NCBI GenBank assembly: GCA_964387325.1
Contig: CAYLYE010000002.1
Span: 19,946-83,945, forward strand
Length of the DNA: 64,000 nucleotides
Source of the DNA: CAZZBK01 sp964387325
GTDB lineage: Bacteria; Planctomycetota; Planctomycetia; Pirellulales; PNKZ01
Direction: 5' to 3'
Shown: positions 24,062-33,043 of the stretch, in pieces
Layout: each line of letters opens with the position of its first letter
Position numbering within the stretch: the first letter of the stretch is position 1
Notes under the pieces: generated by a model
The model's input: the letters and a program-made list of their open reading frames with translations, nothing else
Told to the model about the DNA's origin: nothing
Database searches by the model: none
Translations under genes and position numbers: made by a program

Positions 24062-26491
24062 ATGCTCACCCCACGTTGCTTCGTTTTTACCGCGCTGCTG
24101 TTGCTCCTGATTGCTTCGGGCAGTCCGAGTTGGAGCGCCGAGGCGGCACCATCGTTTGCACAAGCCGGCAAGACGTTTCTGGTCAAGCACTGCGTGCGGT
24201 GTCATGGGGCGAACATGCCCAAGGCCGATCTGTCATTGCACTCGCTGACCGACGAGGCGGCGGTGCTCAAGTTTCGCAAACGCATGGAAGGGGTGCTCGA
24301 CATGGTCGAGGCGGGCGAGATGCCCCCGGCCAAAGAGCCTCGCCCGTCGGCCGACGAGATCGCGGGCTTCCTCGCCTCGGTGCGCGGCATTTATGAAAAG
24401 GCTGACTCGAGCGGTGCGGTCGACCCGGGCCGGATCACGATGCGGCGACTCAATCGCGCCGAGTACAACAACACGGTTCGCGATTTATTGCTGGTCGATT
24501 TTCAGCCGGCCGAGGATTTTCCGCCCGACGACGTGGGGCACGGCTTCGACAATATCGGCGACGTGCTCAGCGTCTCGCCGCTCTTGATGGAACGTTACCT
24601 GGCTGCGGCCGAGACTATCGCCAACCGGGTCATTCTGGCCGACATCCCCAAGCCGTCGAAGCGATATCTGTCGGGCCGATACTTGCAGCCGAACAATGCT
24701 CAGACCTCGCAAGGTCGTTTCCGGCAAATGGATGTGACGTCGAAGGAGCCCGTGCATGCGGGCCCTTTCACCGCGGCAGGAGATTACCTGAAGTTCACAG
24801 CCGATGCCGACCTCTTCTTTCGTGCCACGCTCTATGCCGAATCCAAGAGCAAAGCCCCCGTGAAGGTCGTGTTGTTCATCTCAGGCAAGGAACTGAGCGA
24901 GGTCTCCAGCGACGCCGAAATCGATCAACTGCTGGGCGCTGCCGTGCCGCAGATGAAGCCACTGAAGATCATGGGGACCTTCGAGATCACGGCCCGAGAC
25001 GCGAAACAGCTGCAAACGATCGAAGTGCCGATCAATCACATGGGCAAGATCACGAAAGCGGGGATCGCCTTGCTCAAAGGTCCCGAGGGGGACGAGCCCG
25101 CCAAGCTACACATCGAGAACCTTTGGAGCGAAGGGCCACTCGACACGCGTCCCGCCTCGCATCGGATGATCTTGGCCAGCGATGAGAATGCATCTCCGCA
25201 GCAGCGAACGCGCGAGGTGCTCAATCGATTGCTCCCGCGAGCCTATCGGCGCCCTGTCACCAAGGACGAAATCGAGTCGCTGGCGCGATTTGCCGATCAG
25301 GTCGTGGCCGACGGCCAGAAGTGGGAGCTGGGCATGCGACGGGTCGTGCAGGCGCTGCTCTGCTCGCCGAAGTATTTGTTCCGCGTCGAACTCGATGACC
25401 GGCCACAGACAAAGGAATCCCACGCAATTGACGAGTATCAACTCGCCTCGCGATTGAGTTATTTTCTTTGGAGCAGCATGCCCGACGACGAACTGTTCGG
25501 CTTGGCCGCAAAAAAACAGTTGACCGCACGGCTCGAAGAGCAAGTGCGTCGCATGCTGAAAGATCCCAAGTCAGCAGCGTTGATCGACAACTTCGCATTG
25601 CAATGGCTGCAGTTGGGCAAGTTGCAATCGCTCACCCCCGATGCGCAACTGTTTCCCTCGTTCAACGAGAAACTGCGTCAGGCGATGATGGCTGAGACCA
25701 AGATGTTCATGCAGGAGATTGCCCGCGAAGATCGCAGCGTGCTCGACTTTATCCAGGCAGACTTCACGTACATGAACGAGCCGCTCGCCAAACACTACGG
25801 CATGCTCGACAAGTTTCGCAAGAGTCTCAACGACGACGCCAAGTCGCGTGGCGTGCCGGTGAGATACGACAGTTACGCTCGCGTCCCCCTGACGGGTACC
25901 GATCGTGGCGGCTTGCTCACCCAGGCCAGCATTCTCACCGTGACCTCGAACCCGACGCGTACTTCGCCGGTCAAGCGGGGTCGTTGGATCCTCGAACAAA
26001 TCCTCGGCACGCCCCCCCCTCCGCCGCCACCCAATGTGCCCGAGCTTGAGCAGCAGAAGGGACAGCTCACCGGATCACTGCGTCAGCGGATGGAACAGCA
26101 CCGCAAGAACCCGGCCTGTGCCAGTTGTCATGCCCGTATGGACCCAATCGGCTTCGCGTTCGAGCACTTCGACGCGGTCGGGGCGTACCGGCAGAAAGAC
26201 GGCGAGTTTGAGATCGACGCTAGTGGGACTTTAACGGACGGGCGGAATATCCAGGGCCCGGCCGGTCTGCGCGAGGTATTATTAGAGAAGAAGGAACTGT
26301 TTACCCGATCATTAACGGAGCAGATGTTGACCTATGCCCTGGGACGGGGCCTCGAGTACTACGACAAGCGTGCCGTCGACCGAATGGTTGCCGCGGCGGC
26401 CAAAGACGATTACAAATTCTCTCGGTTAGTCATTGAAATTGCACGGAGCGATCCGTTCCGTCTGCGTCGAGGAAAGGAAACAAACCCATGA
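24062..26491 (+). CDS. Exported cytochrome c / DUF1587-DUF1592-DUF1588-DUF1585 protein
   Basis: This 809-residue protein has a signal peptide (1-26), a PSCyt1-type haem motif CVRCH (44-48), and DUF1587 (about 121-185, LNRAEYNNTVRDLL). A less conserved beta region follows. Then come DUF1595 (NRLLPRAYRRPVTKDE), DUF1592 (VVQALLCSPKYLFRVE) and DUF1588 with the GTPPPPPPPNVP turn and a second CxxCH in CASCHARMDPIGFAFE. It ends in DUF1585 (LTEQMLTYALGRGLEYYDKR). The proline run is typical of the family and not an error. Function is unknown; two haems suggest redox work outside the cytoplasm. It overlaps the DUF1552 gene by ATGA. Confidence 0.93.
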   Translation: MLTPRCFVFTALLLLLIASGSPSWSAEAAPSFAQAGKTFLVKHCVRCHGANMPKADLSLHSLTDEAAVLKFRKRMEGVLDMVEAGEMPPAKEPRPSADEIAGFLASVRGIYEKADSSGAVDPGRITMRRLNRAEYNNTVRDLLLVDFQPAEDFPPDDVGHGFDNIGDVLSVSPLLMERYLAAAETIANRVILADIPKPSKRYLSGRYLQPNNAQTSQGRFRQMDVTSKEPVHAGPFTAAGDYLKFTADADLFFRATLYAESKSKAPVKVVLFISGKELSEVSSDAEIDQLLGAAVPQMKPLKIMGTFEITARDAKQLQTIEVPINHMGKITKAGIALLKGPEGDEPAKLHIENLWSEGPLDTRPASHRMILASDENASPQQRTREVLNRLLPRAYRRPVTKDEIESLARFADQVVADGQKWELGMRRVVQALLCSPKYLFRVELDDRPQTKESHAIDEYQLASRLSYFLWSSMPDDELFGLAAKKQLTARLEEQVRRMLKDPKSAALIDNFALQWLQLGKLQSLTPDAQLFPSFNEKLRQAMMAETKMFMQEIAREDRSVLDFIQADFTYMNEPLAKHYGMLDKFRKSLNDDAKSRGVPVRYDSYARVPLTGTDRGGLLTQASILTVTSNPTRTSPVKRGRWILEQILGTPPPPPPPNVPELEQQKGQLTGSLRQRMEQHRKNPACASCHARMDPIGFAFEHFDAVGAYRQKDGEFEIDASGTLTDGRNIQGPAGLREVLLEKKELFTRSLTEQMLTYALGRGLEYYDKRAVDRMVAAAAKDDYKFSRLVIEIARSDPFRLRRGKETNP

Positions 26492-27834
26492 GCCATTATC
26501 AACACCTATCGCGTCGCCGTGTGCTACAAGGCTTGGGAGCAGCCGTGGCTTTGCCGTGGCTCGAAGCGATGGGCCCCGTCGCGGCTTGGGCTGCCACAGG
26601 CGAGCGCCGCGCGGCCGCAGCTCCGAACCGGATTGCCTTCCTGTATGTGCCCAACGGCATCAACATGGAAGACTGGACCCCCGGCTACGAAGGGCCTCTT
26701 GGCGAGTTGACCTCGATTCTCAAGGAACTCGAGCCGCACAAGCAACACATCAACGTGCTCACCGGCCTGACGGCCGACAAGGCCCGCTCGCACGGCGATG
26801 GCGGCGGTGACCATGCCCGCGCCTTGTCAGCGTTCCTTACCGGAGCGCAACCGCGCAAAACCGATGGCACCGACATCCGCGCGGGCGTGAGCGTCGACCA
26901 AGTTGCCGCGGCTCGTATCGGCGAAATGACGCGCCTCGCTTCGCTCGAAATCGGCTGCGATGCCAGCAACATGGCCGGCAATTGCGACTCGGGCTATAGC
27001 TGCGTGTACAACTCGACCATGTCATGGCGCTCGGCCACGCAACCGATTCCGAAAGAGTCGAACCCCAAGCTCGTGTTCGAGCGGCTCTTTGGTGGTGCTG
27101 GCGACAGCAACCGCGCCCAGCGAGACGCCCTGCGAAAAAGCATTTTGGACTTCGTGCGAGATGACTCGGCCGCGCTCGCCAAACAGCTCGGCGCCAACGA
27201 TCGCCGCAAGCTCGACGAATACTTCCACGCCATTCGCGATATCGAACAACGGATCGTCCGCGCGGCCAAGCTCCCCGAGATCAAGAAGCCCGACATGGCG
27301 GCTCCCGAGGGAATTCCCAAGGACTACGAAGAACACTGCCGGTTGCTTTGCGATCTGCTCGTGCTCGCGTTTCAGGCCGACGTGACCCGCGTGAGCACGT
27401 ATGTGCTGGCCAACGAGGGGAGCAATCGCCCTTACTCGTTTATTGGCGTGAGCGAAGGGCACCACGATCTCTCACATCACGGCAACGACAAGACCAAGAA
27501 ACAAAAGATCGCCGAGATCAATCGTTTTCACGTGCGACAGTTGAACTACCTGCTCGGCAAGCTCAAGCAGGTGAAGGAAGGCCCCGGCACGCTGCTCGAT
27601 CACTGCCTGATTGCCTACGGCAGCGGCAATAGCGACGGCAACGCACATAACCACGACAATCTGCCTGTGCTGCTCTGCGGTAACGGCGGCGGCACGGTGA
27701 AAACCGGACGACACATTCGCTACACGAACGAGACGCCGCTGAACAACCTCTGGCTCTCGATGCTCGAGCGAATCGACGTCCGCGTCCCGTTCCTGGGCGA
27801 CAGCTCCGGAGCACTCGCCGGCCTGAACGGGTAA
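26488..27834 (+). CDS. Tat-exported DUF1552 protein
   Basis: This 448-residue DUF1552 protein has a Tat signal (LSRRRVLQGLGAAVALPWL). Typical segments are NRIAFLYVPNGINMEDW, GGGDHARALSAFLTG, SVDQVAAARIG and YGSGNSDGNAHNHDNLPVLL. DUF1552 is a DUF1501-like family that nearly always follows a DUF1592/DUF1588/DUF1585 gene, as here. The ATGA overlap implies translational coupling and a joint function. The activity is unknown. The motif HDLSHH and the C-terminal NAHNHD supply histidines that could bind metal, but that is a suggestion only. Confidence 0.93.
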   Translation: MSHYQHLSRRRVLQGLGAAVALPWLEAMGPVAAWAATGERRAAAAPNRIAFLYVPNGINMEDWTPGYEGPLGELTSILKELEPHKQHINVLTGLTADKARSHGDGGGDHARALSAFLTGAQPRKTDGTDIRAGVSVDQVAAARIGEMTRLASLEIGCDASNMAGNCDSGYSCVYNSTMSWRSATQPIPKESNPKLVFERLFGGAGDSNRAQRDALRKSILDFVRDDSAALAKQLGANDRRKLDEYFHAIRDIEQRIVRAAKLPEIKKPDMAAPEGIPKDYEEHCRLLCDLLVLAFQADVTRVSTYVLANEGSNRPYSFIGVSEGHHDLSHHGNDKTKKQKIAEINRFHVRQLNYLLGKLKQVKEGPGTLLDHCLIAYGSGNSDGNAHNHDNLPVLLCGNGGGTVKTGRHIRYTNETPLNNLWLSMLERIDVRVPFLGDSSGALAGLNG

Positions 27835-27916
27835 CAGATGCACGTGCCCTACGTGTGGAATTCTCGTGTCATCACTCATCTTCGCATCCCCAGCCAAGCT
27901 GCTCTCGGCTAGAATA

Positions 27917-27952
27917 CCCTCCGTTGTGAGCTTGCCACTCGGAGGGTTTTTT
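27917..27952 (+). promoter_or_regulatory. Hairpin plus T-run overlapping the ribosome-binding site of the S9 peptidase gene
   Basis: ccctccg (27917-27923) pairs with cggaggg (27940-27946), and gtg/cac extend the stem inside; six T follow (27947-27952) and the ATG is at 27954. The right arm is also the only Shine-Dalgarno sequence for the gene, so folding would hide it. The same structure looks like an intrinsic terminator for the DUF1592-DUF1552 operon. A TAGAAT box at 27910-27915 overlaps its left edge. Confidence 0.6.
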
Positions 27953-27953
27953 C

Positions 27954-30365
27954 ATGCGCCGCGTTTGGATTCTGCTGTTGATCATGATGACCACCACGAT
28001 GTCGATGTCAGCCGAGAACGGTTATCGGCTTCCTCCTCAGAATGTCGTCGACCTACTCACGGCCGCGCCTGAGCCGTCGGTGAGTTGGAGTCCCGACGGT
28101 CAATGGCTGCTGCTGATCGATCGCGATGCGATGCCCAGCATCGAGGACCTCGCCCGCCGCAAGCTGCAATTGGGAGGCATTCGTATTGATCCGGCCGCGA
28201 ACGGTGCCTCGCGCACCGATTATGGTCGCGGGCTGTCGCTCCGCCGCCGTGACAGTGACACTCTGACACGGTTGCCGCTGCCGGCCGATGCCCGAGTGGG
28301 ACTGGTGAGTTGGTCGCACAACGCGCGCACGTTCATTTACTCGCTCGTGACCGATCGTGGCACGCAACTCTGGGGTATGACGGTTGAATCGGACGAGCCG
28401 CGATTGCTCAGCGATCGACTGTCAACCGTGCTGGGCAACCCCAGTTGGCTCCCCAGCGGCGATGCGATCCTCTGCTCGCTCACGCCCGAGAATCGCGGCG
28501 ATGAACCGCCCATGCCCAAGAAGCCGCTCGGGCCGAGCATGCAAGAGTCGAGTGGCAACACATCGCCGGCCCGCACGTATCCGGACATGATTTCGTCACC
28601 GTACGATGAGGCGCTGTTCGCGTATCACACGACCACGCAGCTCGCCACGATCGACCTGCAAGGCAAATTGCAACCGATCGGCGCACCGCAGATATTTGAT
28701 CGCGCCGAGCCCTCGCCCGACGGAAGCTACGTGCTGGTCACGATCATCAAGCGGCCGTTCTCGTACACGCTACCCTACACGTCGTTCCCCCAGGAGATCG
28801 CGGTTTGGGACCTGAACGGCAAGCGAGTTTATCTCGTCGCCGACGTGCCGCTGGAGGAGAATATCCCCATCGAAGGGGTGCGCACGGGGCCACGTCATGT
28901 GAGTTGGACGAGCAGCGATCCGGCCCGGCTCATGTGGTTCGAGGCCCATGATGGTGGCGACCCGCGACGCAAAGTGCCTCATCGCGATGGTTTGATTTCA
29001 CTCTCGGCACCGTTCAATAGCGTGCCTGAGCAATTGCTTAATGTCGAGCACCGCGCCGTCGACGTGTCGTATTTTCGCGATCCATCGCTCTGGGCCATGA
29101 CGGAATATGATCGTGATCGCCGCTGGGTGCGAACGCTGCTGCACAATGAGAAGCAACGCGGTGAGCCTAAGGTGCTCGTCGATCGCAGTATTCGTGACCA
29201 GTACGGCGACCCAGGCGATATTGTCCCGAAACGCAACGAGCACGGGCATGCCATCGCGCGGCAAGACGGTTCATGGATCTACCTGTCTGGCGCGGGCGCG
29301 ACGAACGAGGGCTATCTGCCGTTCCTCGACCGAATGAATCTCGACACGCTGGCAACCGAGCGACTCTGGCGTTGCCAACCGGGTCACCTCGAAAGCACGG
29401 CGCTGCTCGCCTCGTCGTCGGCCGACGCGAAGCCGTCGATCATCACCCGGCAGGAATCGCCGACCTCGCCGCAGAATTATCTGCTGCGCGATCTGCAGGC
29501 CGGTACGACTCGCCCTCTCACGACATTTCGCGACCCGACGCCGCAGATTCGCAACATCAAAAAGGAGTTGGTGAAATACAAGCGGGCCGATGGCGTGCCT
29601 CTGTCGGCGACTTTGTATCTGCCGGCCGATTATCAGCCGGGTCAGCGTCTGCCGCTGTTTATTTGGGCCTATCCGCTCGAATTTTCCGACCCGAGCACGG
29701 CCGGCCAAGTGACCACCAGCCCCGCACAGTTCACGCGCATTCGAGGCATCTCGCACTTGGCCTTGCTCACGCAGGGCTACGCGATCTTGGACAACGCGAC
29801 GATGCCCGTGGTGGGTGATCCCGAGACGATGAACGACACGTTTGTCGAGCAAATCGTTTCGTCCGCGCAAGCCGCGATCGATAAGGCGGTCGAGATGGGC
29901 GTGGCTGATCGCAATCGAGTGGCCGTCGGAGGTCATAGTTACGGCGCGTTTATGACCGCCAACTTGCTGGCCCACTGCGATCTGTTTCGTGCCGGCGTGG
30001 CGCGGAGCGGCGCGTACAACCGGACCCTCACGCCGTTTGGTTTCCAGGCCGAGCGACGGCCGTACTGGCAAGCCAAAGACATTTATCTCAAGCTCTCGCC
30101 GTTCACATACGCAGATAAGATCAAGGAGCCGTTGCTACTCATTCACGGCGAGAACGACAACAACACCGGCACGTTTCCGATTCAGTCCCAACGCATGTTC
30201 CAGGCCATCAAGGGGAACGGCGGCACGGTCCGGCTCGTGATGTTGCCGCATGAGAGTCACGGTTACGTGGCGACCGAGTCGGTGCTGCACACGCAAGCCG
30301 AGACCATCGACTGGCTCAACCGCTACGTCCGCGACGCGAAAGAGTCCGACTCGCCTAGGAAGTAA
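27954..30365 (+). CDS. S9-family serine peptidase, glutamyl-endopeptidase-like
   Basis: This 803-residue protein has a signal peptide (WILLLIMMTTTMSMS), an N-terminal beta-propeller region (SVSWSPDGQWLLLIDRD, VSWSHNARTF) and a C-terminal alpha/beta-hydrolase domain. Catalytic residues are visible as Ser662 in GGHSYGAF, Asp735 in HGENDNN and His769 in PHESHGY. Segments such as FIWAYPLEFSDPSTAGQV and RTLTPFGFQAERR resemble the plant chloroplast glutamyl peptidase group of prolyl-oligopeptidase relatives more than DPP4-type enzymes. It probably trims peptides in the periplasm after glutamate; the specificity is inferred. Expression may be controlled by the hairpin over its ribosome-binding site. 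Confidence 0.88.
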   Translation: MRRVWILLLIMMTTTMSMSAENGYRLPPQNVVDLLTAAPEPSVSWSPDGQWLLLIDRDAMPSIEDLARRKLQLGGIRIDPAANGASRTDYGRGLSLRRRDSDTLTRLPLPADARVGLVSWSHNARTFIYSLVTDRGTQLWGMTVESDEPRLLSDRLSTVLGNPSWLPSGDAILCSLTPENRGDEPPMPKKPLGPSMQESSGNTSPARTYPDMISSPYDEALFAYHTTTQLATIDLQGKLQPIGAPQIFDRAEPSPDGSYVLVTIIKRPFSYTLPYTSFPQEIAVWDLNGKRVYLVADVPLEENIPIEGVRTGPRHVSWTSSDPARLMWFEAHDGGDPRRKVPHRDGLISLSAPFNSVPEQLLNVEHRAVDVSYFRDPSLWAMTEYDRDRRWVRTLLHNEKQRGEPKVLVDRSIRDQYGDPGDIVPKRNEHGHAIARQDGSWIYLSGAGATNEGYLPFLDRMNLDTLATERLWRCQPGHLESTALLASSSADAKPSIITRQESPTSPQNYLLRDLQAGTTRPLTTFRDPTPQIRNIKKELVKYKRADGVPLSATLYLPADYQPGQRLPLFIWAYPLEFSDPSTAGQVTTSPAQFTRIRGISHLALLTQGYAILDNATMPVVGDPETMNDTFVEQIVSSAQAAIDKAVEMGVADRNRVAVGGHSYGAFMTANLLAHCDLFRAGVARSGAYNRTLTPFGFQAERRPYWQAKDIYLKLSPFTYADKIKEPLLLIHGENDNNTGTFPIQSQRMFQAIKGNGGTVRLVMLPHESHGYVATESVLHTQAETIDWLNRYVRDAKESDSPRK

Positions 30366-30449
30366 GAAGCGATTCACTTAGCGACGCTGAGAAGGAACGC
30401 GCAGCAAGTGGATGAGCAGAGGGGCAGGGAAGTGGAGGGGGAAGTAATC

Positions 30450-30521
30450 GCCACAAAATACACAAGCGAACGCAATATGAAATACGGAGCTTTCATTGCG
30501 TCTTTTTGTGCCCTTTGTGGC
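30450..30521. terminator. Imperfect long inverted repeat between convergent genes
   Basis: The left arm (30450-30482, starting gccacaaa) and right arm (30491-30521, ending ctttgtggc) are imperfect inverted complements of about 30 bp around an 8-nt loop. It lies in the 195-bp gap between the S9 peptidase gene and dapL, whose 3' ends face each other, so it could end both transcripts. The A-rich and T-rich flanks suit that. Similar cacaaagggcac-type palindromes may occur elsewhere in the genome. Confidence 0.5.
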
Positions 30522-30560
30522 TATTTTCTACCGTTCGCAATTGAACGATTTTCCTCACGA

Positions 30561-31802
30561 TCACGAACCAAACACCGGCTGGATTTGGTTCAGCCGCTCG
30601 ATGGTCTGGCGCATGAGCGCGTCTTCAGCGGCTTCGTCGGCCGCTTCATAGGTGACCGAGAATCGCAAGAACGAGCCGGCATCGTCCCAGGGAACGGTGA
30701 CGATCGAATGCTCGTTGATCAGGTACTGACTACACTCCTCGGCGTTGGCAAACTTGCGGCCGTCGCTCGCTAAGCCCTTGGGGCTCGGCGTGTACAAAAA
30801 GTAGGTGCCGCCAGGGACTTGGCAATCGAAGCCGCAACGCTTCAGCGCATCGACCAACTTTCGCAAACGGCGTTCGTACTTGACGCGCACACGCTGTGGA
30901 ATCGTGTCATCGTCGAGCGCAACGGCAGCCGCCTTCTGAATCGCCATGAACTGCCCCGAGTCGCTGTTGTCTTTCACGTCGGCCAGGGCCTGCACAATGC
31001 GCTCGTGACCGCACACAAATCCGATGCGCCAGCCGATCATGTGCCAGCCTTTGCTCATCGAATGAATTTCGATGCCCACATCTTTAGCACCTGGCACTTG
31101 CAAGAACGACAGTGGTGGCTGAGCAAAGCTGAGCATCGAGTGCGCCGCGTCTTGCACAACCACGATCTTGTTTTTCAGCGCGAAGTCGATTACTCGCTTG
31201 TAGAAATCGACCGTGGCGAGTTTGCCCGTCGGGCTGTTCGGATAGTTGATCACGAGCAGCTTGGCCTTATCGCACACGTCGGCCGGGATCGACTCCAGAT
31301 CGGGAAAGAAATCGTTCTGCTTAAGCAGCGGCAGACGATGCACCGTACCACCGTAATACTTCGTATGGGTGCCGGCTACGGGGTACCCTGGCACGGTCAT
31401 CAACGTGATGTCGCCCGGGTTAATGAACGCCGCGGGGATCATGGCCAGAGCGGTCTTGGAACCGATGCAGTGGTTGACTTCCTTGACCGGGTCGAGCGCC
31501 ACGCCAAATGTTCGCTGCATGAACCGCGCGGCGGCCTCTTTATACGCGGCGATACCATTGTCGGCATAGCCACGATTGGTGGGCAAATTGATCTCGCATT
31601 GCATGGCGGCCCGAACGTTCTCGGGAGCCATCTCGTCGTTCTCGCCGATTCCGAAGTCGATGAGCGACCGCTCGGGATGCTCGGCCAAGGCCTTGCGTTT
31701 GGCGCGCTTGATCTTCTCGAACTTATAGATCTCGGTGCCTTTACCGTAGTTGATGCCGCCGATCCGCTCGGCGAATAGCTGCTGAAAGTAAGGGTCGCTC
31801 AT
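30561..31802 (-). CDS. dapL: LL-diaminopimelate aminotransferase
   Basis: This 413-residue class I/II aminotransferase converts tetrahydrodipicolinate and glutamate directly to LL-diaminopimelate, feeding lysine and peptidoglycan synthesis. Seen are NYGKGTEIYKFEKIKRAKR, DFGIGENDEMAPENV, NRGYADNGIAAYKEAAARF, NYPNSPTGK and the PLP-lysine motif SMSKGWHMIGWRIGF. Together these match bacterial DapL closely. It replaces the three-step succinylase route, and DapL is known from several planctomycetes. No other lysine gene is next to it. A copy of the 95-bp repeat lies 36 bp upstream of the start. Confidence 0.93.
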   Translation of the reverse strand: MSDPYFQQLFAERIGGINYGKGTEIYKFEKIKRAKRKALAEHPERSLIDFGIGENDEMAPENVRAAMQCEINLPTNRGYADNGIAAYKEAAARFMQRTFGVALDPVKEVNHCIGSKTALAMIPAAFINPGDITLMTVPGYPVAGTHTKYYGGTVHRLPLLKQNDFFPDLESIPADVCDKAKLLVINYPNSPTGKLATVDFYKRVIDFALKNKIVVVQDAAHSMLSFAQPPLSFLQVPGAKDVGIEIHSMSKGWHMIGWRIGFVCGHERIVQALADVKDNSDSGQFMAIQKAAAVALDDDTIPQRVRVKYERRLRKLVDALKRCGFDCQVPGGTYFLYTPSPKGLASDGRKFANAEECSQYLINEHSIVTVPWDDAGSFLRFSVTYEAADEAAEDALMRQTIERLNQIQPVFGS

Positions 31803-31838
31803 GGCTCTCGATTCCGCGATATGGCGAGTTATAGATAC

Positions 31839-31933
31839 TCAGGTAATGCACTCAGGAGGCCGAGCAACGCAAGGCCGGTATTTTCGGACTCCCGATGGTC
31901 GTCCTATTAACTTAATTACCTGAACCTCAATAA
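31839..31933 (-). repeat. Dispersed 95-bp intergenic repeat, copy B
   Basis: On the minus strand this segment aligns without gaps to 15761-15855 (79 of 95 identical by my count). Its ends are perfect 8-bp inverted repeats (caggtaat 31840-31847, attacctg 31915-31922). It sits between dapL and the App1-like gene, both of which are on the minus strand, and touches neither coding region. No flanking target-site duplication is evident. Confidence 0.85.
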
Positions 31934-31984
31934 ACCGCTAAGTTACCCTGCGACCGACAGGCAAACAAGGGACTATTCGGTGGC

Positions 31985-33043
31985 TCAATCCAAGACCATT
32001 TCGCTGCCTTCAGTGATTAACTGCCACTGCCCGCCAGGCACATCGCGGAATATCTTGCGGTAGCGGGGTGAGTCTCGCTGCTCGTGGGTCACGTCACGAA
32101 TGACGATGCGCCGTACCTGATCCGGATACCGACGCACGATCGTGGCGTAAATTTCCGGATCGCGCTCCCCTGAGTCGCCAATCAAGATAAATTGCCGACC
32201 GGGCGCGGCCGTAAACAACGACTCGATCAAGGGCAACTTATGCTGCTCTGGTTCGGCAAACAACGCCTTGATACCGTCCGTGTCCCAGGCAAAACGCTTC
32301 AGATGCCATGAACCTTCGGGAAAATTGGCTTGCTGGCAAAACGGTGCCAATCCCGGATAGAGTTGCCAGGGGCCAGCCGACAGGTAGTGAAACATCGCTC
32401 CTTTCGCTAAGAGTTTCTGATACGCCTCAGCCATGTGTGGTGCCGCCTCGAACGGATCTAGAAACGTCCGTTCGAGTAAGCGGCGTTTGTCGCGGACCTC
32501 AGAGATCTTGATCGTGTCGTCGACATCCGACACCACGCTGAGCCCCGTGGGTTCAACAAACCCCAGCCGGCCGGCGAATTGCGGATAGCCACGCTTCTCG
32601 TCCGCAGCGACAAACGACAGCCATTGGACAGCCGTCGGCGCGTCGGGTTGTCGTAACGCGTCGACCTCCTTCGCGCTCAAGATCACGGTGCCGCGAAAAT
32701 GGCCATCGCTCGACGATGGTGACATTGCAAAGCGATGCTGACCAAGCCGAACATGGAGTCGTTTACCCCGTTCGTTGTCAACGACAAACGGCTCTATGCG
32801 CTGACGAAAAAGCAACGACTCGTCGACCGAGCGGTCGAGTTCGAGCAACTCGCGAAACGCCACGCTGCGCACACGGGTCTTCAGATCAACTTCGTAGATC
32901 CAACCATGCACCTCGCCACGCCATTCATTTTGAACTTGGTCGTAATGGGCCAGCGTCGGAAAAAACACAACGCGCTCGTCACTGGCGAGGCTGTCGGCTC
33001 CACAGCTAACCCACACGAGCAAGCAATTTAACGCGACGTTCAT
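31985..33043 (-). CDS. App1-like phosphatase domain protein (DUF2183)
   Basis: This 352-residue protein has a short signal peptide (ALNCLLVWVSCGADSLAS) and a C-terminal DUF2183/App1 catalytic region with the haloacid-dehalogenase-type motif SDVDDTIKISEV and a late acidic motif GDSGERDPEIY. Yeast App1 is a phosphatidate phosphatase; bacterial relatives are thought to dephosphorylate lipids or other phosphomonoesters. The N-terminal half (EVHGWIYEVDLKTRVR, GHFRGTVILS) is the beta-rich part usual in bacterial members. Export and substrate are inferred. It is transcribed alone, downstream of no obvious partner. Confidence 0.85.
   Translation of the reverse strand: MNVALNCLLVWVSCGADSLASDERVVFFPTLAHYDQVQNEWRGEVHGWIYEVDLKTRVRSVAFRELLELDRSVDESLLFRQRIEPFVVDNERGKRLHVRLGQHRFAMSPSSSDGHFRGTVILSAKEVDALRQPDAPTAVQWLSFVAADEKRGYPQFAGRLGFVEPTGLSVVSDVDDTIKISEVRDKRRLLERTFLDPFEAAPHMAEAYQKLLAKGAMFHYLSAGPWQLYPGLAPFCQQANFPEGSWHLKRFAWDTDGIKALFAEPEQHKLPLIESLFTAAPGRQFILIGDSGERDPEIYATIVRRYPDQVRRIVIRDVTHEQRDSPRYRKIFRDVPGGQWQLITEGSEMVLD

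Noticed and set aside
26010..26040. A run of C/G-rich triplets suggesting a simple repeat
   Set aside because: It encodes the proline turn that is standard in DUF1588 proteins, so it is coding and expected.
30819..31778. A 319-residue plus-strand frame
   Set aside because: Antisense to dapL, which is a clear family match across its whole length.
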